Program-made: the position numbers and the translations under genes | The notes under the pieces: model-generated | What the model saw: the letters and a program-made list of their open reading frames with translations, nothing else | Database searches by the model: none | What the model was told of the DNA's origin: nothing | Part shown: piece by piece, positions 13,303-25,691 of the stretch | Layout: each line of letters opens with the position of its first letter | Position numbering within the stretch: the first letter of the stretch is position 1 | Assembly (NCBI GenBank): GCA_019916065.1 | Contig: CM034233.1 | Coordinates: 9,802,516-9,866,515, forward strand | Direction of reading: 5' to 3' | Source of the DNA: Vitellaria paradoxa | Lineage: Eukaryota > Streptophyta > Magnoliopsida > Ericales > Sapotaceae | DNA length: 64,000 nucleotides

Positions 13303-14222
13303 CCACAATAGGCACGCATGGCACACATAGCCGAGGCACTGCTGCCGCAGCTGTAGCCAAAAACGGCACAGTTTTGATAAATTATAAAAAACAAAAAATA
13401 AGCCAGCGAAACGCCTAAAAAAAAAAAATTTATACGACTGTGGAGAAAAAAAAATGGGAAGTGTGGTCAGTAATTAAAAATATTAATTTCTTTTTGTGTT
13501 TTATGTTTTAAAAATCTTAAAACATGAAAAATAGAAAACACATTTAATTTAATATTTTTTATTTTTCGTATTTTGAAATTCTTCTTATTTTACGTTAAAA
13601 ACACTCAAAATGACTTTTTGTCATTTTTCATTTTATGTATAAATTCATTTTCTATTTTTTAAGACAGATTTTAAAAACACAAGTAACCAAATATATTTTA
13701 AACTGTTTTCCTTATTTTAAAAAAATACAAAATGTATTTTATATTATTTTCTTTTTTTTTTTGTACTCTACAGTCCTAATTTTTTTTGTCGCGCTTTACA
13801 CACTCTCTGTTTTGTTATTTGTGTTTTCAAAATTTATTTTAAAAAATAGAAAATAAATTTATACATAAAATAAAAATAATAAAAAATCATTTTGAAGGTT
13901 TTTAACGCAAAATAAGAAAAATCTCAAAATACGAAAAATATAAAATATTAAATTAAATATATTTTCTATTTTTTATATTTTAAAATTTTTAAAATATAAA
14001 ACACAAAAAAAATTAATATTTTTAATTATCGAACACACCCTCCGTCTTTTTTCTCTACACGTAGAACTTTTTTTTTTTTTCGGCGTTTCGCTGGCTTGTT
14101 TTCTGTCTGTTCTGATTTAGCAAAACCGTACCATTTTTTATGAAACGCAGCCGTTTTTGACTACTGCTGCGACAGCCGTGCCTCGCCTACTCCTGCCCCC
14201 CGCGTCCGGCACGACACGCCTA
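13303..14222. mobile_element. Long fold-back (inverted repeat) element, about 0.9 kb
   Basis: The two halves are reverse complements over about 300 bases each. GCCAGCGAAACGCC near 13400 pairs with GGCGTTTCGCTGGC near 14085. AAAAACGGCACAGTTTTG pairs with the CAAAACCGTACC and CCGTTTTTGAC area near 14120-14160. GCCGAGGCACTGCTGCCGCAGC pairs with GCTGCGACAGCCGTGCCTCGCC. The outer ends are TAGGCACGC and GCGTG/CCTAGAC-like. The centre is AT-rich and shares words with the small repeat at 30005-30335. It abuts the left edge of the LCAT copy 1 duplication block. The 73-codon frame at 13635-13856 is low-complexity loop sequence. Confidence 0.75.
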
Positions 14223-16196
14223 GACAAATAAGGAAATATATATATAGATGAATCATTATCTTACTATTTTGATTTTATTTTTTTTATAGAATATTCTGAA
14301 AGAATATCTGCGCATAAAACAAAAGTGCCCACAAATCGCCATTGAACGTCGCTGTCCTAATTTACATTTTTGCCTATTTTGCTGTTTCCCTTCCATATAT
14401 GCAAATTAATAGTGTATTTAAATAAAATTTTAATAAAGAATTTTCTTTGTACAATGAGCTGTTAAAAATTATTTTAAAAAATACAAAAAATTAGTACAAT
14501 ATGCTATGGTGCTCACCTATTTAAATGTTCTCTCTTTATCTTTCACGCGGCACAATAATGTGATAAAATTCTTACTAAAAATATCATTTAAGTACGGTTT
14601 GAGAATTTTGGCTATTAATCAATAATTTTATAGTATTATTGTAACAATTATTTCATCATCTTTTTAAAATTATTATATTATCTTTTGTCATACTTTAAGA
14701 AAGGGGTCGACCCCCTCTTAATTAGGAGTTTGGTTGGTTTTGCTGATTTTATTTTAAAGAAGAATTATAGGTAATATTGTAATTTTATCATTAAAAAAAG
14801 TAACTCATTAATCAAATGTAGATAAACCTCTTTTTTTTTTTTTTTTGAATTCTACAGTTTACAAAATTTATCAGATATTTATTGTTAGGTATCATATTTT
14901 TATTGGTTCTTAATGGTGTCCCAAGCACACTCGCTAATAGGCCCTTTGTAAATAAATAATAAAAATTACGAAGGACCACTCAGAAACTTAAAGGCCTGTT
15001 CGACGAATTCTAGATTTTTTTTTTAATATAATCTTTAGGCCTTGTTTGAAAGCAGTCTGGCTATTCAATTTTTTAATTTATTTTAAAATGATCAAATTTA
15101 TTTTCTTATATTTTAAACTTTTTAAATCATTAAGACAAAAAGTAAAATTAATGAAAAAAGCTAAAAGGCCAATTATTAAAAAACTAGTGTCTTTTCAATT
15201 TTCAAACACAAAAAAACTAATTTTTTTTTTTATAATTACTTACAATTGTTTCCCAAACTAAGCCTTAAATATTTTTCGTGTGCGCCAAAGAAAAAGTAAT
15301 TATATTTTATGTAATTGTGATTAAAATAATTTACTATTTCTTTTTATTCTTAAGTGCAACACATCATCCCGCAGCGATGATTTGGGTGTAGTTATTATTT
15401 TTTCATCTAAATTAATTGTACGCGTGTGATTTTATAAACAGTAATTAAAATATTTTTTGTTTTCAAATTAAAGTTTATCAATTAAAATAATAGTTGCCAC
15501 AATTATTTTATTTTTCTCTTATTGTTTCTCTATCGCTGCACCGTTTGTAAATACTTTTTTTTTTTTGTTAAAAATGATTTTTTAGTGATTTTTGGTTAAA
15601 AGTTATTTTATTTTTTTGATATTTTCCATTAAATTCCTCTCAACCCTGTTGCTTCAATGGTAGCGGGAAGAGGAGGCCGGCTACCCAGGATGGAAATGAA
15701 AATTAAAAGAAAAGCTTAAGTGGATGGTGGAAAATTACAGTACCTATTCACATTTTCTCCCTACGTTATTTTTTTTTTCTATTTTTACACTTTTTTTTTG
15801 AAATTGTTTCCATAGATGTAAATATCTGACGTGTCAAAAGATGTAAAAAAATAAAAATAAAAATAAATTAAGCTATCTTAAGATCAATCCTACAAATCTT
15901 AAAAGCAATCTATCAAACTATCAATCCCTAAAATCAAATTTTAAATTTACGAAATATTCAAGAAAATAACAAAAAGATTTTTATTATACTCATTTCTTTC
16001 AAATTAAATAAATAAAATTTGTTATCTTTTTTTCTATCTTAATTTGTTAAACAAGGAAATTTATATATATACAACCACGCATAAATTGAATTTAAGTCGA
16101 GTTTTAATCCAATTGAACTCAATCAGCTTATGATTATTTAAGTCATGGCCTGAGATGCCAAACACAGCCTCTTTGTCTCACTTGACGCCGGGTGTC

Positions 16197-16205
16197 TATT
16201 TATAG
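16197..16205 (+). promoter_or_regulatory. TATA box of LCAT copy 1
   Basis: TATTTATAG, about 37-45 bases before the ATG at 16242. It aligns with the longer (TA)n TATA element of copy 2 at 45273-45286. Confidence 0.6.
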
Positions 16206-16241
16206 ATTGCATGTTGGAAAGGAGTTTGGCGTGGAGAAAAA

Positions 16242-17553
16242 ATGGAAGGACGTGTGAGAGTGGCAATAGTAATGTTAGTCCTCGTGACTTTCTGCCCCAG
16301 TGAGGGACTTAGCAGCAACCTTCACCCTGTGGTGCTGGTGCCAGGGATTATTGCGAGCACCATAGAGGCTCGAGTGACAGAGGACGCCGAGCCTCCTATT
16401 AACAACACCTGTTCGGCGAAGGGCCATGATTGGTTTACGTTGTGGCTTAATGCTTCCTACATTTTGCTCCAAAAACAGTGCTTCCTCGACAGCATAAAGC
16501 TTCACTACGACGCCGAGTTGGACGATTACCAGAACACCGCCGGGCTTGAGACTTGAGTCCCTGGATTTGGCTCCCCCACCAACAATACTGCACTTGGGTA
16601 AGTAGACTCAGCTGCCCCTTTCCTTGCTTGCTTTAAACATATACTTTTTGAATACAATAATGTTATGCCCACCACGTAACTATCCTGCACAATTCACCGA
16701 TCAAGTAAGTACTTTTAATTTTCAAACAAAAGATAACATTTTACGATTGTGATAATTTTAGACAAAATACATTGGTGACTATCCGTAGTAGTTATAAGTA
16801 CAAAGTAGGCGAGCGGTGATTGGTCCAGGAGAAAAGAGCGATAGGAGTAAAATAATTGTTTTGAATATAAAATTTAAATAAATAAAATTTTGATATAAAT
16901 ACTTAATTTTGGCCTAACATGTGTGTTTTGTTATTTTGTTTTTGAAATTGTGTCATAATTTATTTTTTATTTCTTCACTACCTTTTTTTATAATTATAAT
17001 TAATCATCTGTAGTTTTAAATATAGAATATGGAGAGAGGATAATGACTAACAAACGGAGTTATGTTGGAACTATGGAGTCTTGACCCTCAAGACAACCCA
17101 AACTAATTTAGATATCTTATATTTTGCAGCTAAAAAAATTTTAAAAGTAGTCAATTGATCTTTTGTATTAAAATTTTTTTTATAATTACTGTATATTTAA
17201 TAGGTTTAGACATTTTTAACTAGTAAAGAAAAGAAGATTGTGAATATGCAAATTAAGCAAATAAGGGAGAGGCATGGAAGAAAATTGTTAATATGATATA
17301 ATCGCATAGGTTAAAAAAAATGAGAGATATGAGATAAGGAGAAAAATTGTTAGTATGATATAATTTTAATGTTTTTGTAAAATATGGCATATTGAATTGA
17401 CTCCTTTAACCTCGATGATTGCTTGTGAACAGCAAGTCTTTTCCGAACAGTCATACAATAATTTACTCGTACTCGTGTTCAGAAATGAAGACATTATATA
17501 TTTTCACATATGTGCATTAGTGTATGTATATAAATATTTATAACTGCCATGTA

Positions 17554-17589
<36 letters not shown>

Positions 17590-18535
17590 CACGCAGGAAT
17601 GAGATGACCAAAATATTGGAATCTCTGAGAAAAATTGGTTACGAGGATGATGTGAACTTGTTTGGAGCTCCCTACGATTTTCGATTTGGATTGGCAGCAG
17701 AGGATCACCCATCCAGTGTTGGTTCTCAGTTCCTCCAAGACCTAAAAGAGCTAATAGAAAGCGCAAGCGCTTCAAACGGAGACAAGCCGGTGATACTTGT
17801 GTCTCACAGCTTGGGAGGCCTATTTTCCCTCCAACTCCTCAATCGAAACTCGCTTTCTTGGCGCCAACAGTACATCAAACACTTCATTCCAATAGCCACT
17901 CCATGGGGTGGCGCAGTGGCCGCCATGGCCTTTTTTGGAAGTGGAGTTAGTCTTGGCTGGCATCGAATCTTTTATTAATCGGACAGAAATAAGAGACATA
18001 GCAAGGGGCATGGAAAGCACTTATGGCTCATGCCTACTCCAGGAGAGTTTGCGTTTGGTGCCAACACAACACTCGTGGTGACACCAACAGCAAATTATAC
18101 AGCATATACGTGTCCCAGTTTATCCAGGACACCACGGGGCTTCCAGACGCCGCACTTCCTATACGAAACTCGGATTTTGCCTTTGGTTGAAAATTTGACA
18201 GCTCCGGAAGTGAATGTCACTTTGATAATTGGTACCAACCTTTCTACAGCAGAGACTTTAATCTATAATGATACTGATTTGATCAGCTATCTGAGATTGT
18301 TTATGGGATGGAGATGGAGCAGTGAACTTGGTCAGCGCACTAAGGATTGAATCAGAATGGGCCAGAATGAAAATCAGACCACACCTAAGATCTTAAAACT
18401 TCCTGGATTGATCATGATGCAATAGTTAAAGAAGATGTCGCAATTAATGTAATAATAGGAGAGATTAGTCTTATCAATGGAAACTACACTGAGTCCCCGG
18501 CTCTGTCAGTGTGGACCGGCAAGGCAAATGCTTAA
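16242..18535 (+). pseudogene. LCAT-like 1 pseudogene (copy 1)
   Basis: Two-exon relative of the intact gene at 45321-47947. Exon 1 (16242-16597) encodes the signal peptide and the HPVVLVPG region. It ends at the same GG/GTAAGT donor, but carries a TGA at 16554-16556 where the intact copy has Arg (AGA). Exon 2 starts at 17597 after TTATCACGCAG. It keeps the SHSLGGLF nucleophile motif, then gains one base near 17955-17970, giving a TAA at 17976-17978. Further single-base gains and losses follow, for example near 18019, 18107, 18275, 18303, 18365 and 18403. The original stop is at 18533-18535. An (ATT)n run of about 12 units sits just before the acceptor. Clearly derived from an LCAT-like acyltransferase gene, and clearly not able to give a full-length product. 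Confidence 0.92.
17553..17589 (+). repeat. (ATT)n microsatellite at exon 2 acceptor of copy 1
   Basis: About 12 ATT units directly precede ATCACGCAG at the splice acceptor. The intact copy has only about three units in the same place (46987-46997). Confidence 0.9.
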
Positions 18536-18643
18536 TATATATGTGATCAATATATATCTGTGTATATCTATGGCCGACTATTATCTATATATATATGCCT
18601 GCTACTAAATATCGGCCTTATGTAATGTAATCATCTTATTTAG

Positions 18644-18649
18644 AATAAA
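18644..18649 (+). terminator. Putative poly(A) signal of LCAT copy 1
   Basis: AATAAA about 110 bases after the ancestral stop, preceded by TGTAATGTAA. The same arrangement is at 48066 in copy 2. Confidence 0.55.
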
Positions 18650-19507
18650 AGACTTTGAATTGGTTTAGACCATTCAATTTATCTAGTTAATTTGATTTGA
18701 CTAGCTTGAACAAAATAAGTTGAATTAGAGTAGCTTCCAATTTATATATCCCTTTATATAACTTTAATGATGTCACCAGACTTCAATATGTAATAAGACG
18801 CTTGTAGCATTAATTATTTATTTTCAAAACATAGAATTTAGGAATACTTAAATAAAAAATCATCCCTCTCTCTCTCTAATTTTTTTTTAAATGTTTCTTT
18901 GGAGTTATAATTCATAGAATGAATGTCAAGCCTTAAGAAGCTAAAACTAAGCCCACTAAACTACTAAAATTATTTGAAAATTAAAATATTGATAGCAACT
19001 CATTTATCTAATTCTTTTTTTCTATCATCTAGACCTATACACATAATGTTTTAAGTTGAATATCAATTATTACATAATGTAAGCCCTCCCTGTATATGCT
19101 CCTGCCTCGTCCCTTCACCACTCATAACATTTAACGAAGTTGTCCAACTTGAGAAATAGATAAGGTTTGACCAAGGGGGAAGAAAATTGTAGAGACGAAG
19201 AGTCTTAAAGGACCTATTTGGGGAGAAGAAAAGGAGAGATACAAATATTAGTTATAGTTTGAATTTGTTGTGGTAAAATGATTAATTCATTTTCGTATTG
19301 CAGATCTTTATGATTTTTTGATCTATTCATATGCTTAATCTACTATTATGAGTGTCTCTTGTGTGGTACTATCATTACATTTTCATAACTTGAAGTTGAT
19401 TGACTTGCGTGCTCTGTTCTTTGTTACCGTTGTAATTAATGGGTTTTTCTTGTTTATTGAAGAAAATTCATACCATAGGCCAGGAATTAATTAGTTTTAA
19501 TGCAATT

Positions 19508-20517
19508 TGTAAAAGTATACATGTGGAGAGTGTAATTACCTAATATTATATAAGAAGCACCTAAAAAGAAAAGACATATACAATTTAACCCAACTGTTTA
19601 GAATATTATATTGGGTGAATGAAAATAAAAAAATTGTAGTGAAAATATTATTTTCTTCTATTTGGTTGTATAACGGAAGAAAAGGAAAACTAAGAGAAAA
19701 TGATTGTCTCTTTATCTTTTCTATTTAGTTTGAAAAACAAAGTGATAACAAAAGAAAGTGAAAAGAAATTGTAATAAAATAATGTGTCTATTGTTTGCTT
19801 TAAAAAAAAAAAATTAAGAGAAGAAAAATGAAAATAGAATAAATTTCTCTTGTTTAATTGTGAAAAAAGAAAAAGGGGAAGTAGGGTAACCGCTATAATA
19901 TCACCTAATCTAAAACGATAACCAACGTTGAAAAAATATACTCTTAGTGCAATTAGAGTTATATGTATCGATTCTTTAATATACACGTGCTAGTAAACTC
20001 TGAAGATGTACTTTTGGTGTGATTAGAGTTACATTTATTGGCCTTTGAATTCATACATATGCCACTAAATTATTAATTCAAATAGTGACATAATTTAGAT
20101 TTATTCTTAAATATTTATTATGATTTACAAATAATGAATTACATCATACCTACCTTATTTTATTTTGCACTCAAAGTTGTGAAATATGTGACCACCTAAA
20201 AGAAGTTCATATGTAATTCAAATTAATTAGGTGGCATGACGTATGCTTGTTTTGAGCTCATTTTCTATTTTACTTTTTTTGAAAATAAAAGAAACGGTTA
20301 AAAATACATTTGATCACTTGTGTCTTTAAATTTTATTTTAGAAAATAAAAAATAAGTTTATACATGAAACATAAAATGGCAAAAAATCATTTTGAGTGAT
20401 TTCAACCCAAAATAAAGAAAATCTAAAAATATGAAAAACATAAAATGCCAAACCAAATGTGTTTTCAAATTTTCTTATTTTGAGATTTTCAAAACATAAA
20501 ATACATAAAACAGAAAA
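19508..20517. repeat. Repeat shared with 27950-28690 and 58760-59319
   Basis: The left part (about 19511-20230) matches 27950-28690, with common words such as TATTTTCTTCTATTTGGTT, CTAAGAGAAAATGAT and AATGTGTCTATTGTTTGCTT. The right part (19960-20517) matches 58760-59319. No gene: the minus-strand frames at 19690-19986 and 20338-20523 are low-complexity and shared with the repeat. Confidence 0.7.
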
Positions 20518-21124
20518 TGTCATGCCCTGAAATCCACAACTTGGAGACTTGGGACTAAACCCACAAATAAATACAAATAACCATACAATTAATATAAATC
20601 AGAGTGGAAGCGAATTAATAATATAGTATTTATTATTAGAATACTCCAAGGGTCTAACATATGCCACAAAGGGTTACAAAACAAAATGCCTCAAACTGAG
20701 CCCAAAACCAAATATATAAAATAATACACAAAATAAATAACAAACAGCAAATGCTCAACTAGTTTATCTCACGAATCCATCACAAGCGTCTACCCCTACA
20801 AGATCAATTGTAAGGGGGTGAGCACTAAACCACGCATACTCAGAAATAAGCATATAGGAATAAATTTCTTAATCATGCAAGGTAAACAATAGTACCTAAT
20901 CAACTTTAAATTAAATAACCTCCTTTATCAATTTCACATTTATATCACAATGTCCATAATCAATATGTTATTCTTGATTAAACAGCTACTTAGTCATGAT
21001 TCTACAATCTCATGCTAAAAATCGCATTCATCATCTCAATCACGTCACGATTTATATAAACGTATATCATAAAATCATACCATGAGTTAGGCACTTTGCA
21101 AGTTTAGTCTGTGGTTACAAAACT

Positions 21125-21425
21125 AAACCCAAGTAATCTCTAGGCCTAAGCTATGGGGTACAACTAGTCCCGCAGTCCTAAATGTACGCATGAAATCCCT
21201 AGACCAAAGTCATAAAGTACAATTGGTCTTGCAGTCCCAGATATATTTATCAAATCCCTAAATCTAAATCGTGGGATACAATTGGTCCCGCAATCTAAAA
21301 AATACTCATCAAATCCCCAGACCTCAGTCGTGGGGTACAATTGGTCCCGTAATCTAAAAGATACTCATCAAATTCCCAGACCTAAGTCGTGGGGTATAAT
21401 TGGTCCCACAGTACCACATGTACTC
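21125..21425. repeat. ~60-bp tandem repeat inside the LTR, about five units
   Basis: Units of the form GGGGTACAATTGGTCCCGCA followed by TACTCATCAAATCCC and AGACCTAAGTCG. Less regular versions occur at 59940-60180 in the second LTR copy. Confidence 0.8.
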
Positions 21426-21836
21426 ATGGCCCTGGTCTCGTAGTCTTACTCTATCTCATCTTGCCCTAGTGGGCAAACTGGTCCGGTAGTCCCGGTACTA
21501 ATACACACTAATGCGAGCCGTATGTATGTTTTATAGGTTTCTAACCTACTGGTTATGCTATACCATCCAGTGCAAGTTTTGGGGCTTTCGATCCTTAGGC
21601 TTTAGAACTCACTCTTTTAGTACCCTTAATGACCTTAGTATCCAAAAGTTAATATCAACTAATATTCTTTTAACAACACTTAATACACAAGATTCTCTCT
21701 AAATTTGGTTTCTTATGTTCAACCTTTATTTTATAAGTCTTATGAAATAAAATATTCCCCGGATCTAAGTTTCATATTGCCCATACATGCTTGTGTTTAA
21801 AACAAGAAACAATTCACATATAAACTCTTAGTACAC

Positions 21837-22232
21837 TGTTGGGACTTGTGGCTCATACGAAGATGAATCAAGTTCTAGGAAAGAGGGGTGGATGTGAAGT
21901 GGAGTGGAGCATTCGCTTTCATCTCGAATTCAACATGTAGTGGGTTGGCTCGTAGGCCCGAAGGTTTGGAGGGTGCAGGGGGCAACACCCCCCGCAGTAG
22001 GTACGGTGTAATTAAGGGTATTTTGGGAATTAAACTATGTAATCCTATTAGGGTTAGGAATAGAGGTGGTTATAAATATCCTCTATGTAACCCTGATCAA
22101 TAAGAAATAACTCTCGCTCGTGCTTCAGTTGATGTACTTGAATTTTGGGGAACCACGAATATTTGTGTGTTGATCTCTTTACTGTTTTCTTCTATATATT
22201 GTGTGTGTGTGTGTGTGTGAATCGATCCAACA
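21837..22232 (+). mobile_element. Solo LTR, Ty1/copia-like, about 396 bp
   Basis: Begins TGTTGGGACTT and ends GATCCAACA, with inverted TGTTGG/CCAACA termini. It is flanked by TACAC (21832-21836) and CACAC (22233-22237), a 5-bp target duplication with one mismatch. It has a plausible TATA region (GGTTATAAATATCC) followed by CAATAAGAAATAA, as in plant copia LTRs. No primer-binding site or internal region follows. Inserted into the gypsy LTR. Confidence 0.65.
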
Positions 22233-22480
22233 CACACATATTTAAAGACTATAAAATTAATCAAATTTGAGAACTCAAATAACTTTAACAAGTCATAACT
22301 CGCTCGTGCTCCTGTGGATGTACCCGGATTTTGGAGAACCACGTATATCTGTATGCTGATTTCTTTACTATTTTCTTTCATATATCGTTTGTGTGTGTGT
22401 GTGTGAATTGATCCAAAACACACATATTTAAAGACTATAAAATTAATCAAATTTGAGAACTCAAATAACTTTAACAAATC
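22105..22480. repeat. ~187-bp direct tandem duplication, two units
   Basis: Each unit begins ACTCGCTCGTGCT, contains a (GT)n run and GATCCAA, and ends TAACTTTAACAA(G/A)TCATA. The unit spans the right end of the solo LTR and its flank, so it formed after that LTR inserted. The minus-strand frame at 22097-22477 simply reads through it. Confidence 0.85.
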
Positions 22481-22559
22481 ATAACATCAGTGTAGAATAA
22501 TCCATGCCATTTTGGAAAAAAAAAGTGTTTCAAAAATCTGGAGTTTCTAAGCAAAATAG

Positions 22560-22707
22560 TGGATCCCGCAGCCTAGATGCAGGCAGTCTGAGGCTTCGGA
22601 TCATTAACAAAACGTCTCGCAGCATGGGTGTAGGCAGCCCAAGGCTTCGGTCCTCTCATATAATAGCTCGCAGCTTGGGCGTAGACAGTCTAAAACTTGG
22701 AGCCACT
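22560..22707. repeat. ~52-bp tandem repeat in gypsy LTR, three units
   Basis: Units carry CGCAGC(C/A/T)T(A/G)G(G/A)(T/C)G(C/T)AG(G/A)CAG followed by a GGCTTCGG-like end, near 22566, 22617 and 22669. A fourth relative lies at about 24765, beyond the 2.0-kb insertion. Confidence 0.7.
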
Positions 22708-22717
22708 CAGATTTTAG

Positions 22718-24731
22718 GGATTTTTGGAGGCCGGTCACTATTTATAGACCTATAAGGATTTAAGTCATACCCAAAAAACTTGTTTGTAAATAAGTCACAC
22801 TTGCAACAAAAAGACAAAAAAGGACATCACGCGTTTTTCACTATATTTCAAAACTGCCAGTTTTATCCGAAAATGGTACACACTTCACTCATAACTTCCA
22901 CGACTTTCCATCTTCTTTACAAAGCAAGCAAAACTGATTTTAGGAAACAAAATCAAAACTGTTTGGGAAAAACCTAATTCCGCGACTTTCCATCTTCCTT
23001 ACAAAGCAAGCAAAATCGATTTTTTGAAACAAAATCAAAACTGTTTGGAAAAAACTTAAATCAATCATCATTTCTAAGTATCTTTATTTTTTCTTATTTT
23101 GAAACAGTACCGATACTATTTTGAAGATAACTCAAAATACTAATCAACCCCATGGATTTCTCTTGCCCAAAACTTGTCATCTGCTTATAATTCATGGTGC
23201 TGTTTTGAAAATAATACCGGTACTGTTTTCATACTACCATAAAAAACATCAATCGATGCATAACACAAACCATCCATACGAGCCAACATTATCATATAGA
23301 ACAGTACCATATAATAAAATAGTACCGCATAATAAAACAGTACCGCATAAAAAATAATACCTCATTAAAACAGCACCATTCTTTGTACGTGGTACTTCTT
23401 TTTGTGTTTAATGGTCGTCTTTGAACACTAGATACATTTGATACTATGTTTATACGATAATACATCTTACTAAAGACAGTACCACATAGAACAGAATCAC
23501 ATAATAAAATAGTACCGCATAAAAATAGTACCGCATAAAAAACAGTACCTCATTAAAATAACACAATTCTTTATACTTGATTTTTTTTTTGTATTTAATG
23601 GTGGTCTTTGAATACTAGATACATTTTGTACTGTGTTTATACGATAATACATCTTACTAGAAACAGTACCACATAGAATAGTACCGCATAAAAAACAGTA
23701 CCACATAATAAAACAGTACTGTATAAAAAACAGTACCTCATTAAAATTGCTCCATTTTTTGTACGTGGTTCTTCTTTTTGTGTTTAATGGTAGTCTTTGA
23801 ATACTAGATACATTTGGTACTGTGTTTATACGATAATACATCTTACTAGAAACAGTACCACATAGAACAGTACCACATAATAAAACAGTACCGCATAAAA
23901 AATAGTACCTAATTAAAACAGCACCATTCTTTGTATGTGGTATTTATTTTTGTGTTTAATGGTGATCTTTAAATATTAGATACATTTGGTACTATGTTTA
24001 TATGATAATACATCTTACTAGAAACAGTACCACATAGAACAGTATCACATAATAAAACAGTATCTCATAAAAAATAGTACCTCATTAAAACAGCATAATT
24101 CTTTGTATGTGGTACCTCTTTTTGTGTTTAATGGTGGTCTTTGAATACTAGATACATTTGGTACTGTGTTTATACGATAATACATCTTACTGGAAACAGT
24201 ACTACATAATAAAATAGTATCGCATAAAAAATAATACCATATAAAAAAATATTACCGAATTAAAATAGTACCGCATAAAAAATAGTACCGAATTAAAACA
24301 GTACCATATGTATGTGGTACTTCTTGCTAAAATTCAACAAAAAAATTATGAACATTAACATACCATTATTCGCATCCTTGCCCGTAGCTATTTATGGCCT
24401 TTTAACCAACTTTTATCTCATTACATTCTTTTTCAAATAAAAAATATACCATATATATCTTCATGCGATTTCTAAGGAATGAAACAAAAATGGAAAAACG
24501 TGATTCGCGGTTACCACAATTTCCGGCAACTTCCGTCTCAGTTAATTATAGAAACAAAGGGCATTTAAGTCATATTATAAATTATATTTAAAACCAAGTC
24601 GTGGGACCCACTCAAAAGTATGACTTAAACACAAAACTTTCTACATTAATGCGACTTAAAAGTAATACTTTTTTTTGGTGTGACTAATAGCCTTAAAAGA
24701 TTACAAAGCATGACTTAAATACAATTTTCAG
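22718..24731. mobile_element. 2.0-kb insertion with 10-bp target duplication, Mutator-like (tentative)
   Basis: Flanked by CAGATTTTAG at 22708-22717 and 24732-24741. The second LTR copy has the uninterrupted site near 63212-63245, so insertion is directly visible. A 9-10-bp duplication fits Mutator-like elements. Subterminal words ATTTAAGTCAT (near 22750 and, inverted, near 24712) and AGTCACAC are in opposite orientation, but there is no clean long terminal repeat. No transposase; most of the interior is a tandem array. Confidence 0.65.
23250..24320. repeat. Complex minisatellite: AAACAGTACC-based array, higher-order period about 170-190 bp
   Basis: A short word (A)AACAGTACC(G/A)CATAA recurs dozens of times. 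It is organised into about five higher-order units marked by GTTTATACGATAATACATCT at about 23450, 23636, 23824, 23995 and 24168. The frames at 23121-23357 and 23497-23841 are array sequence, not genes. Confidence 0.9.
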
Positions 24732-25653
24732 CAGATTTTAGAACTTCGAAAATTTCCAGAATGCCTCGTAGCTTCTCCCCAGGTAGCATGAGGCTTTGAG
24801 CCTTCATTTTTTTAGAAATTTTATAAAGTGTAAAAAGTAAATGAAATTTCTTTAAACACCAAACCTATGAATCTTCCACATCAAAACATGTATAAAAATC
24901 TTTTTTTATCTAAAAATAAAATATGGATATTTGATTTACTCATTTATTTAATTATAAAACTAAAATATATGGCAAATCAAAGTATGTATCACATATACAT
25001 CCTTAGATTTAAATCTTAAAATTTCATATAACATATTTAAAAAGAATATGGCTCATATTTCTAACTCATGTACATATTCAAAACAAGCAAAATTTTGCAA
25101 TAAATTAAGAAAAATAAACCTATATGCTACCCTACCTACCTCACTTCACATGCAGACGATCGGCATGTAAAAGCGTTACTACCAACTCGACTTGGCTCTT
25201 CTTTTAAACTCTCTGGCAAACCCCCTCCGAGTCACATACAGATTTGATACGAACACACTTTGTAGAAGGTTGTAGGAGATCCCCTCTTCTTCCTCCTTAC
25301 ATGGTCTTGCAAGAATTTCACGAAGGCTTTATCTCTCTCTTTCTCTCTTTCTTTTTCTCTAGGTCAGATTGTTAGGGAAAATTTTAAAGACTTAATGGGA
25401 AGTGTTTTAAATATACAATAAGTATTCATACTCACCCGTAAAGATACACGTACCTTTCATAATTTTTCCCCTTAAAGTCTACCTCCAGCTTATTAAGGAA
25501 GCCATGTTTTGAATTCTAGTCTGCCAACCTTTGGCCTCCCGTACACTTCATTAACTCTTACCATAACTTCAGCTAATAGGGTCATACCTCTCTACCAACC
25601 AACTAATCAAAACACTTGCACCTCATTTTTCACCCAATAGGAAAAACACACAG

Positions 25654-25656
<3 letters not shown>

Positions 25657-25689
<33 letters not shown>
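25657..25689. repeat. (AT)n microsatellite
   Basis: AT dinucleotide run of about 33 bases, inside the gypsy LTR. Confidence 0.95.

Positions 25690-25691
<2 letters not shown>

Larger units (their letters stand above)
14221..19507 (+). repeat. Segmental duplication carrying LCAT copy 1
   Basis: Homologous throughout to 43303-48957 (copy 2): about 2 kb of 5' flank, the gene and about 1 kb of 3' flank. Homology begins at TAGACAAATAAG and ends near TTAGTTTTAATG(C/T)AATTT. The main differences are in the intron and upstream microsatellites. The 5' flank alone is also present at 37335-38670. Confidence 0.85.

Noticed and set aside
23497..23841. 114-codon minus-strand frame with repeated residues
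   Set aside because: It is the translation of the AAACAGTACC tandem array.
23250..24320. CRISPR-like appearance of regularly spaced repeats
   Set aside because: The spacers are themselves repeated and AT-rich, the period is about 170-190 bp with inner repeats, and this is plant nuclear DNA: a minisatellite.
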